Origin: Oscillospiraceae bacterium
GTDB lineage: Bacteria; Bacillota; Clostridia; Oscillospirales; Oscillospiraceae
Direction of reading: 5' to 3'
Length of the DNA stretch: 64,000 bases
NCBI GenBank assembly: GCA_017411225.1
Contig: JAFRDQ010000086.1
Coordinates: 26,603-90,602 of the forward strand
The stretch's first letter is position 1, and each line of letters begins with the position of its first letter. Below the pieces are notes generated by a model. It made no database searches and was not told the DNA's origin. It saw nothing but the letters and a program-made list of their open reading frames with translations. Below are positions 56,876-64,000 of the stretch, one piece after another. Both the position numbers and the translations under genes were made by a program.

Positions 56876-59215
56876 ATGTACGGATATGAATGGACAGATC
56901 AAAACGGCATTTACCGTCTGTCTGTGAACAGTAAAATTCAAAAGGAGATACGTCCGGTTTTTAAAGAAGAACTGGATTATTTTGGATTCAACGAGCACTG
57001 GTCATATCCGGACACAAAAGCTCCCCTTTTGTGGGCAGAGGGCATTCGCCGATATGTATTGAATGGTGAATGCGTTGCCGAAGCGGTCGGCGGCGGATTT
57101 TACACGAAACCCACAATTAAATATAACAGCGAAGGATTGACGCTGAAGCCCATTGACGTTGAGGCTCTCTGGAAAGAGAATGAGCGCTTGATGCTTGGTC
57201 TCGAAAAGACAGCTATGGATTTCATCCGCAGCACGTATGAGAAATACGAAAAACAAGGCATGGCGTTTGCCGTTGCTTTCAGTGGAGGAAAGGATTCTCT
57301 GGTTCTTCTGGATCTCGTTGCTCGGACACTGTCCCCTGATAAGTTTTCGGTTGTGTTCAGCAATACAGGCATGGAGCTATCTACGACTATCCAATCTGTA
57401 GAGAAAGCAAAACAGCACTGGCCGTCTCTGAAGTTTTATGAGGCGAAGAGTCACCTTGATCCTGAAGATAGTTGGGAGGAGTTTGGCCCGCCGGGACGTA
57501 GAATGCGGTGGTGCTGTGCGGTGCATAAATCAGTTCCGACGATACTGCTGCTCCGGGAGATCACCGGCAACTACAATGTGAAAGCAGTTGTGTTCGATGG
57601 GGTGCGTGCTGAAGAAAGCGCAGCCAGAGCCGACCGAGAGGAGATAAGTGTCGGCGCAAAAAATATCAATCAGATAAACTGCAGCCCTATTCTTCGATGG
57701 GGAACTTCAGAGTTGTTTATATATTTGCTCCATAACGGAATATTAATGAATGATGCGTACCGTCTTGGACTATTTAGGGTAGGATGTATTGTTTGCCCCA
57801 TGTCTTCAAATTGGTGGGATGGAATTGTGAATGATGTTTATCCAGAAGAGATGCATCAATTACTTTCCAAGGTGGAGCAATACTCTGCAGCAACAAAGCC
57901 CCAAAGCGAAATGACGAAGTTTATCGAACAGGGCGGCTGGAAAGCTCGTATGGGCGGTCGCGGTTTGAAAAATGGTGGCAATCGAGTAGTTGAGCGGATC
58001 TTTGACGACCGTATTTCTTTCAACTTCATTTCAAAAACACAAAACTGGTTGGATGTGTGTAGTATACTCGGCCCGATTGTTTACAAGGATGGAGATACTT
58101 ATACACAGATAATCGGGAAACAAGAATTTCACTTTCAAGTGATTTCCGGCAATAATCCATCTGTTGTTTATTGGCCACATTCGAAAATGGACAGATTCGT
58201 TCTGAGCCACCTGAGAGGGGTGGCCAACAAAACGGCTTATTGCTTTGGATGCAAAGCATGTGAGGTTCAGTGCCCTGTCAATGCATTTACGATTACAGAA
58301 GACGGTCATATTTATATCAGAGAAGAAAACTGCATCCACTGCTATAATTGTATTGAATTTACCAATGGAAAGGGCTGCCTTGCGGCAAAATCGCTTTCAA
58401 TTACAGGAGGAGAAAACGGAATGGATCTGAAAGGAATGAACAGATACCAGCATTTTGGTCTGAGGCGTCCTTGGCTGGAGCACTTTTTTGTAAATAGAGA
58501 GAGCTGCTTCACTATGGGAGTTTTGGGAAATCGTCAGTATGACTCCTTGAAAGTGTGGCTTCGTGAGGGCGGTTTGCTTACTGCGACGGGAAAAGGTGAA
58601 AAATCAGGTGTTCCAACTCCACTTTTCGAGAAGATTCAGCCTTTGGGAGCGGGAAATCCTCTGACATGGGCGATTATCTGGGTCAATCTTGCTTATAACT
58701 CCATTATCACGAAATGGTATATGCTTCACGCTCCTGCAGGAGAGATATATGAAAAGAATGACCTGATCTTTCTCCTTGGTGATGATTATTCAAAGTCAAC
58801 GCGCGACAACGCTGTGACGGCTTTGCTTGAAACCTTCCGGCACAGCCCTATCGGAACCGTGCTGAAGCAGGGAATTCCCATTCCAAGCGGCAACAGCTAT
58901 AAGTTCTCAAAACAAGGCTGGAACACGCCGGACGCGGTTGCAATCCTCTATGCCCTGTATATGTGGGCAGAGGCGACGGGGCGATATACCTTTACCCTGA
59001 GCCAGATGGCTGCGGCGCGGGGGAATGCGGATGCAAAGGGTGTTGACCCGGTCTCTATCTTCGGCATCAATCCAGATCGCTTTAAGGACATCCTGCAGGA
59101 CATTGCCCTGCAATTTGACAAATATATTCGCACGACTTTTGTTGCAGATTTGGACAACGTTCAGCTCTTCCCGGAATATAAGTCTCTTGATATTCTGGAT
59201 TTGATTGTTAAGTAA
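56876..59215 (+). CDS. PAPS-reductase-family protein with ferredoxin-like domain (BrxP/DndC-like)
   Basis: 779 aa. N-terminal ~100 residues unassigned; PP-loop ATP-binding motif SGGKDS at 136-141; FSNTGMELSTT (~160-170) and the RMRWCCAVHKSVP motif (~205-217) as in PAPS reductase and DndC. Near 454-493 two 4Fe-4S-type motifs occur (CFGCKACEVQCP and CIHCYNC), then a ~270-residue helical C-terminal domain. DndC uses such parts to put sulfur into DNA; BrxP is the PAPS-reductase-domain protein of type 4 BREX. The large ATPase next door favours BREX. Substrate and reaction are not proven. Confidence 0.78.
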   Translation: MYGYEWTDQNGIYRLSVNSKIQKEIRPVFKEELDYFGFNEHWSYPDTKAPLLWAEGIRRYVLNGECVAEAVGGGFYTKPTIKYNSEGLTLKPIDVEALWKENERLMLGLEKTAMDFIRSTYEKYEKQGMAFAVAFSGGKDSLVLLDLVARTLSPDKFSVVFSNTGMELSTTIQSVEKAKQHWPSLKFYEAKSHLDPEDSWEEFGPPGRRMRWCCAVHKSVPTILLLREITGNYNVKAVVFDGVRAEESAARADREEISVGAKNINQINCSPILRWGTSELFIYLLHNGILMNDAYRLGLFRVGCIVCPMSSNWWDGIVNDVYPEEMHQLLSKVEQYSAATKPQSEMTKFIEQGGWKARMGGRGLKNGGNRVVERIFDDRISFNFISKTQNWLDVCSILGPIVYKDGDTYTQIIGKQEFHFQVISGNNPSVVYWPHSKMDRFVLSHLRGVANKTAYCFGCKACEVQCPVNAFTITEDGHIYIREENCIHCYNCIEFTNGKGCLAAKSLSITGGENGMDLKGMNRYQHFGLRRPWLEHFFVNRESCFTMGVLGNRQYDSLKVWLREGGLLTATGKGEKSGVPTPLFEKIQPLGAGNPLTWAIIWVNLAYNSIITKWYMLHAPAGEIYEKNDLIFLLGDDYSKSTRDNAVTALLETFRHSPIGTVLKQGIPIPSGNSYKFSKQGWNTPDAVAILYALYMWAEATGRYTFTLSQMAAARGNADAKGVDPVSIFGINPDRFKDILQDIALQFDKYIRTTFVADLDNVQLFPEYKSLDILDLIVK

Positions 59216-59226
59216 GGAGACGGCAT

Positions 59227-62200
59227 ATGGCAAAGTATAGTACATACATAGAACTGAGCCCACATTATGAGTCGGTGGTGGATATCGATTCTGAATCCCG
59301 CCACCCTGACATGTGGCAGGAGTATATCGTCCACGAGGATATGAAGGGGGCTATAGAGGTTATCTGTGACTCTCTGAAATATGAGGACGAGGACAAACGC
59401 CGCTCCTTCTGGATTCACGGTGCATACGGTACCGGTAAGAGTTACGCTGCCATTGTATTGAAGCATCTTTTCGAGGACAGTGTTCCTAACATCCGCAGAT
59501 TCCTGTCCAATCAGATGCTGATTCCCTACCGGGAGCGGTTTCTCTCCATTCGAGAGAAAGGCGACTTCCTTGTGATCTGGAAGAGCCAGGCTACCGATAT
59601 CCGGAGCGGCATCCAGCTTATGATGACAATGGAAGATGCCATCCGGGAAAAGCTGAAAGAGAAATACGGTGCCGCCGCGTACTATGGCAAAAAGTCTCTG
59701 GTTGCCGCAGCGCAGGAAAAAGTAAAAGACACCTCGTTTAACTGGGATGAGATCTTCATGAATCAGACCTATGCTCTCTTTGAAGAGTATGGTTCTGTTG
59801 ATCAGTTCCGTGAAGATGTTTTGGCGGGCAGCGTGAAGGCAGCCAGTATTGTTGCGCGTATTTGCCGTGACAAAGGATGGGGCCTGTTCACCAGCCTGAC
59901 CGATTTTAAAGAGTGGGTAGCAGATGTCATTGAAGGCAATCATCTTCAAGACACTGGTATTATCTTCATTTGGGACGAATTTACTTCCTACCTTCGCAAC
60001 AATCCCACAGACGATGTCTTGCAGCCCCTCTCTGAGTTTTGTAAGGAACAGCCGTTCTTTATGTTCCTGATCGTGCATAGAGCACCGAGCTGGGTGAGCC
60101 AGATCGGAGAGGAGATTTATGAGCAGATTGTACACCGCTATCATTCCCTCGACTTCCATGTCAGCGAGAGCGCTGCCTATGAGCTGATTGGCAGTTCCAT
60201 TCTGACTCGTGCAGGAATGGACGAGCAGTGGAATTCGATAAAAGATACCCTTATGAAGTCAATCAGCAAGAATTTTGCTGATTTTGACAATCTGGATATG
60301 AGCAACAAAAAAGAGCGCTTTCGTCAGCTTTGTCCGCTGCACCCGATGACGCTCTCTCTGCTTGCCATCGTTGCGCAGAACTTTGGTGCATCTCAGCGCA
60401 CTTTGTTCCGCTTCATGAAGGATCCGAAGGAATCCGAACAGAACGTTGGCTTCATCTATTATATCAACACTTATGGGCCGGATGACTGGCGCTGGTTGAC
60501 GCCCGACTTTTTGTGGGATTATTTCTTCACCAGAGAGAGCGATATGCGCAGTTTCTCTCCGGAGGCGAAGAGCGCTTATCAGCACTACATGACCAAGAGA
60601 GAACTTATTTCGGGTGATTATCACATGCATGTGTTCAAGGCCGCCATGCTTCTGCTCGCTGTCATGTCTTCCGGAACGGTCAGCAATCTTTACAGCCAGG
60701 CCACGCAGCGCAAGGTCTCTGCCACGAGTAGCACACTATATAAGTGCTTCGCAGGTCAACTGACCAAAGAGGATGTGGAGATGTATCTTGCTGATCTTGA
60801 GCAGATCGGCGTCCTTCGTCTGGATGCAATGCCCAATGGTGATAAGCGTCTTCAGATTCCCTACAGCGGGAATGCCGATGTGTTCGATGTCCGCAAGGAC
60901 ATGCTTAAGAAAAAATACACCCGCTATGAACTGTTCAAAAAGGGAGGCATTTTTGCCAAATCCATGGAGGCAAAGATCTGGGACAAAACCAATGCCTCTT
61001 TTGGAAGAATGTATATTGCGGCTTGCGATGCCGGAACGAACTCTATTAATCTGAGGTTTGGGGAAGTACAGACAGAGTTAAAAAAATCCCCCTATAAATT
61101 TGGCATCCTTGTGATTGCGATTTCCGAATCGAGTCAGTTCGCCGCCATGCAGGATAAAGTGAAAAGTCTTGCGGCGCAGGATACCACTGGCCGTATGGCA
61201 ATCTATCTGCTGAAGTCTCCGCTTACCGACGACCATCTGGATCGTTGGTATAATGCGATGACGCATTCTGAGCTTGCTGCCGAGGAAGGCAAGAGCGGCG
61301 ATGCTGATCGCTATTCTGATGAGGCCAGCACAATTATCGAAGAATGGTCCGGAATAGCAAAAGATGATCAGTTGATGGTGGTGTGTGGTGAAAAGGTATA
61401 TCCTTCCGAATACGGAACGGAATATTTTGCGCCGAAACTGGAAAGAGACATTCTGTTTGGCACGATTTTCACCGCTGCTCCGGAGCTGATTGTGACAACG
61501 AATACGGCGTTCAAAAAAATCCAGCAGAGCACGGCACTTGCCGGCGTACAGAAATCTTCGCCCAACACGCAGGTCGGCAATATCGTCAACGGCCTGAAGC
61601 AGGCGCATGTGTGGGATACGGAAGGCCTTGAGCAACTTGCGCAAAGTTCTGGCAGCGAAGGAGCTGTTGCCATAGCGAAAATTGCGAATTTCATTCTTCA
61701 GCGTTTCTCTCAAGGCACGCAGATCAAGCTGGATGCCTTTTGGCAGGATCTGCAGGAAGCGCCTTTTGGCTATTACAATAACATGACCTGTGGATATATC
61801 CTCGGCTTCCTTCTGAGATACTATGTAAGCAGTGAGTTCAGCTGGAATAAGGGTGACAACAATCCATGGCCATTGACCGAACAGACCCTTGCTACGATGA
61901 TTACGGCCATCTGCAAAGACGAGGTCGTGAATAATTATCTTTCTCCCGGCTCAGAGATTTGGCGGAAATTCAAGCCTTATGTCAAAAAAGTATTCAAGCT
62001 GGATGATGGTGAGGCGGTCAACGAGACCGAAGCCCGCAAATACATGTCGAAACAGTGCACCGAGAAGGCTGGTGCGCCATTCTGGGTTCTTAAGTATGTG
62101 CCGGAGGACAAATTTGGAGGTGCAGCAGCCAAACAGGTGGCTGATGAAATCGTTGATCTCTTCAGCGACTTCATGACCGAGACGGGAGACCAAGAACAGG

Positions 62201-63420
62201 TGATGGGCGATATCACTGTGAAGTTTACCGGTAACGCCGCTGTTCGGAACGCACTGACAAGCCTCTACTTTGATCAGAATACGGTCTATGATGCATTTAG
62301 TTCGTTTATAGCGCAGAAGTACCCGGAGCTCCAGCTGTTACGAGATACCATTGGCCTGACAAGCCACGATCTGTTTGATGCCATTCATCAGATGATGCAG
62401 GGGCAGGTATCCACATGGACGGAAACGCAAGTAGAAGAAAAGCTTGCTGAACTCTGCGTAGAATACCATGCGGTTTCGATTTTGAACAATGCGCTCAATA
62501 TAAAGCGTAAGAGCATTAAGGCGTTGAGCGCAGATATTGAAAACGCGTTCAAGAACATGAAAATACCCGGGACAGTGATCGAAAAGCTCGACTACGCATG
62601 GATTCCGGCTTTGAAGGCAATGCAGCGAATTGCCACCACCCAGTGGTCAAAAATCGAATTGACAGACCGAGAAGCCTATGTTCAGCTGCTGGAAAACGAT
62701 GCACAGAAAGTTTGGAGCAGCATCACGTCATCGCGAGCGATCCTTCAGCAGTATATGGCGAAGCATGGTCACAATTGCACTGATGAAGAGCTGGACGGCA
62801 TTTATGCGGCATTGAAAATCGTAACCTACTCTTCTCCTGCTTCCGACTTTGACGCCAGAATCGACGCTCAACTGAACAAAGTCGCATACAACCGGAACAA
62901 GGTGCGCATTCAGGCGCTTTGGGAAGCTCAGAGCGGATTTGAATCCATTACTAAGTGGTGTGATAGTTATGCCGTCCCAATCCAGTGGGTGGTAAGTGAT
63001 GATGCACTGTCTCATATTACGGTATTAAAGACTGTTCAGGACGGGAAGATAGCTGATAATACTGCGCTGCACAATGCCACACAGTACTTTGAGAGTCACA
63101 CAATCAGCGCATTGAATGACAAGAAATATATAATGGATTGCTTCATTGCTCAGGTTGGCGAGAGCTATCGAGCGGCGTTTGAGTCCACCGGGATAGTTTT
63201 GGTTTCTCGACTGAAAACGAATAAAAACCTGACATCGGATGTGTACTCTTGGTCGAACAAGGTCGGAGAGATTCGCAAAACCGTGGATGCGTTCTTGCGG
63301 GACAAGTATTGTGGCGATGCGAAACAGAGAGTAAAAACCATGCCTGAAGCGCAGCTGCGTGACAGAGTCGTTCAGCTGCTGGATGAGAACCCCGATCTCT
63401 ATTCGCTGTTTATGAAATAA
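59227..63420 (+). CDS. BrxC-like large P-loop ATPase
   Basis: 1397 aa. Walker A GAYGTGKS (65-72) very near the N-terminus, Walker B GIIFIWDEF with D250/E251, and VHRAPSW (~277) after it. The rest is long, helical and without other enzymatic motif, as in BrxC/PglY proteins of BREX systems, which are usually about 1,200 aa. BrxC is an ATPase thought to join the DNA-marking and blocking complex. It starts 11 bp after the BrxP-like gene and is followed by the PglZ-like gene after 17 bp, the gene order expected for type 4 BREX. Confidence 0.75.
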   Translation: MAKYSTYIELSPHYESVVDIDSESRHPDMWQEYIVHEDMKGAIEVICDSLKYEDEDKRRSFWIHGAYGTGKSYAAIVLKHLFEDSVPNIRRFLSNQMLIPYRERFLSIREKGDFLVIWKSQATDIRSGIQLMMTMEDAIREKLKEKYGAAAYYGKKSLVAAAQEKVKDTSFNWDEIFMNQTYALFEEYGSVDQFREDVLAGSVKAASIVARICRDKGWGLFTSLTDFKEWVADVIEGNHLQDTGIIFIWDEFTSYLRNNPTDDVLQPLSEFCKEQPFFMFLIVHRAPSWVSQIGEEIYEQIVHRYHSLDFHVSESAAYELIGSSILTRAGMDEQWNSIKDTLMKSISKNFADFDNLDMSNKKERFRQLCPLHPMTLSLLAIVAQNFGASQRTLFRFMKDPKESEQNVGFIYYINTYGPDDWRWLTPDFLWDYFFTRESDMRSFSPEAKSAYQHYMTKRELISGDYHMHVFKAAMLLLAVMSSGTVSNLYSQATQRKVSATSSTLYKCFAGQLTKEDVEMYLADLEQIGVLRLDAMPNGDKRLQIPYSGNADVFDVRKDMLKKKYTRYELFKKGGIFAKSMEAKIWDKTNASFGRMYIAACDAGTNSINLRFGEVQTELKKSPYKFGILVIAISESSQFAAMQDKVKSLAAQDTTGRMAIYLLKSPLTDDHLDRWYNAMTHSELAAEEGKSGDADRYSDEASTIIEEWSGIAKDDQLMVVCGEKVYPSEYGTEYFAPKLERDILFGTIFTAAPELIVTTNTAFKKIQQSTALAGVQKSSPNTQVGNIVNGLKQAHVWDTEGLEQLAQSSGSEGAVAIAKIANFILQRFSQGTQIKLDAFWQDLQEAPFGYYNNMTCGYILGFLLRYYVSSEFSWNKGDNNPWPLTEQTLATMITAICKDEVVNNYLSPGSEIWRKFKPYVKKVFKLDDGEAVNETEARKYMSKQCTEKAGAPFWVLKYVPEDKFGGAAAKQVADEIVDLFSDFMTETGDQEQVMGDITVKFTGNAAVRNALTSLYFDQNTVYDAFSSFIAQKYPELQLLRDTIGLTSHDLFDAIHQMMQGQVSTWTETQVEEKLAELCVEYHAVSILNNALNIKRKSIKALSADIENAFKNMKIPGTVIEKLDYAWIPALKAMQRIATTQWSKIELTDREAYVQLLENDAQKVWSSITSSRAILQQYMAKHGHNCTDEELDGIYAALKIVTYSSPASDFDARIDAQLNKVAYNRNKVRIQALWEAQSGFESITKWCDSYAVPIQWVVSDDALSHITVLKTVQDGKIADNTALHNATQYFESHTISALNDKKYIMDCFIAQVGESYRAAFESTGIVLVSRLKTNKNLTSDVYSWSNKVGEIRKTVDAFLRDKYCGDAKQRVKTMPEAQLRDRVVQLLDENPDLYSLFMK

Positions 63421-63437
63421 GGAAGGAGGACCGAGTC

Positions 63438-64000
63438 GTGACGGTTACCGAAATCAAGGAAAAACTTAGTCAGGAAAGGGGCTTTGGCTCCCGCTTCCCG
63501 GCTCGGATCATCTTCACGGAAAGCCTTGATGTGTACTCTTTGCTGGAAAATCAGCTGAAAGGCGTTTGTGATGTCACACTCAATGTCGCTGATTTTTGCA
63601 GAGCGCCAGACACGGTTCCGCAATTGGATCAGATCAAGGCAAAGCTGGATGAATACGACGGTAAGCAGGTGTTGTTGCTGTCTGTTGGCGAGTATCTCCG
63701 GCTGTGTATCAAGCGAGAGCTGAATGTCGAGCGCCGACAGTTCCTTTCGTTCTGGGAAACGCAGCAGCCGGAGGCATCAAGGACCAGAATTGTAATGCCT
63801 ATGTTCTGTTGCCGTGATATTTTCGACCGGATCGTTGGCGCGATAGATGAGCGGCAGCAGGATTATGTGTGGACTCTTGATACCTCGCCGGTTGTAAAGA
63901 ACTATAATATCACGGTTTATTCCCCCAAGTTTAAGGACTCTGTTCATGCTGATGCAGACAATCTGTCCGAATGGCTTCAAAAGTGGCCGGGTATCCTTCA
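63438..64000 (+). CDS. Probable PglZ-like protein (partial, C-terminus off window)
   Basis: GTG 63438 follows GGAAGGAGGA; the frame is open to the window end (187 residues). The visible part, with FPARIIFTESLDVYSLLENQ and RTRIVMPMFCCRDIFDRIV, has the look of the N-terminal region before the alkaline-phosphatase-like domain of BREX PglZ proteins, but the catalytic part lies outside. Its place directly after the BrxC-like gene is the main reason for the call. Confidence 0.5.
   Translation, partial: MTVTEIKEKLSQERGFGSRFPARIIFTESLDVYSLLENQLKGVCDVTLNVADFCRAPDTVPQLDQIKAKLDEYDGKQVLLLSVGEYLRLCIKRELNVERRQFLSFWETQQPEASRTRIVMPMFCCRDIFDRIVGAIDERQQDYVWTLDTSPVVKNYNITVYSPKFKDSVHADADNLSEWLQKWPGIL

Overview
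The window looks like chromosomal DNA of a high-GC, gut-type Clostridia (Oscillospiraceae-like). Supporting signs are Clostridia-type mobile-element genes (TnpV, Cys-rich VLP protein, large serine recombinase), strong AGGAGG ribosome binding sites, frequent ATGA/GTGA/TTGA coupling, and classical sigma-A promoters. Organism and family calls come from reading motifs; no database search was run.

Layout. (1) 1-9.8 kb: part of a mobilizable element. On the minus strand it has ParB (cut by the window edge), relaxase, MobC, a ParM-type actin with a small partner, a Cys-rich VLP protein and a D5-like helicase. Divergent from these is a 997-aa protein with the catalytic signature of the QDE-1/YonO-type two-barrel RNA polymerases, coupled to a 281-aa unknown. 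(2) 9.8-39.9 kb: a metal-homeostasis island. It has two complete Opp/Nik-type ABC importers, a CbiM-type Ni/Co permease, an ECF S-component, a separate HMA protein plus P1B ATPase, a MATE exporter, five class I SAM methyltransferases, an aspartoacylase/M14-like deacylase, a His-rich protein, a C_GCAxxG protein, a MoxR/DUF58 operon, two surface proteins and two CsoR/RcnR-family regulators. (3) 40-49.9 kb: a second element related to the first (serine recombinase, ParB, relaxase, MobC, D5-like helicase), with two tnpV cassettes and a 3' half of an initiator tRNA-Met. (4) 50-64 kb: lower-GC accessory DNA with an AAA+/DUF4143 ATPase, small proteins, a DndB-like DGQHR protein, and a plus-strand operon resembling type 4 BREX (unknown 839-aa protein, PAPS-reductase-like protein, large P-loop ATPase, start of a probable PglZ).

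The strongest new signal is regulatory. Twelve copies of a G/C-tract palindrome (consensus near TATCCCCCGGGGTA, matching CsoR-type operators) lie in region 2 and nowhere else that I saw. Every copy sits immediately upstream of a TTGTG/TTGCG -35 box, followed by a 17-18 bp spacer and a TATAAT-like -10. They serve every operon of the island, so it reads as one metal-controlled regulon. Two of the promoters transcribe no gene. They make two homologous transcripts with conserved loops, a stem preserved by compensatory changes, and a terminator: a candidate new metal-controlled small RNA family. A plausible reading is that methyltransferases and deacylase make or modify a metal ligand, MATE exports it, and the two ABC systems and CbiM bring metal back. 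The ligand is inference.

Both mobile elements carry the D5-like helicase gene between 17-bp inverted repeats and share other cis-acting hairpins, suggesting a common replication module.
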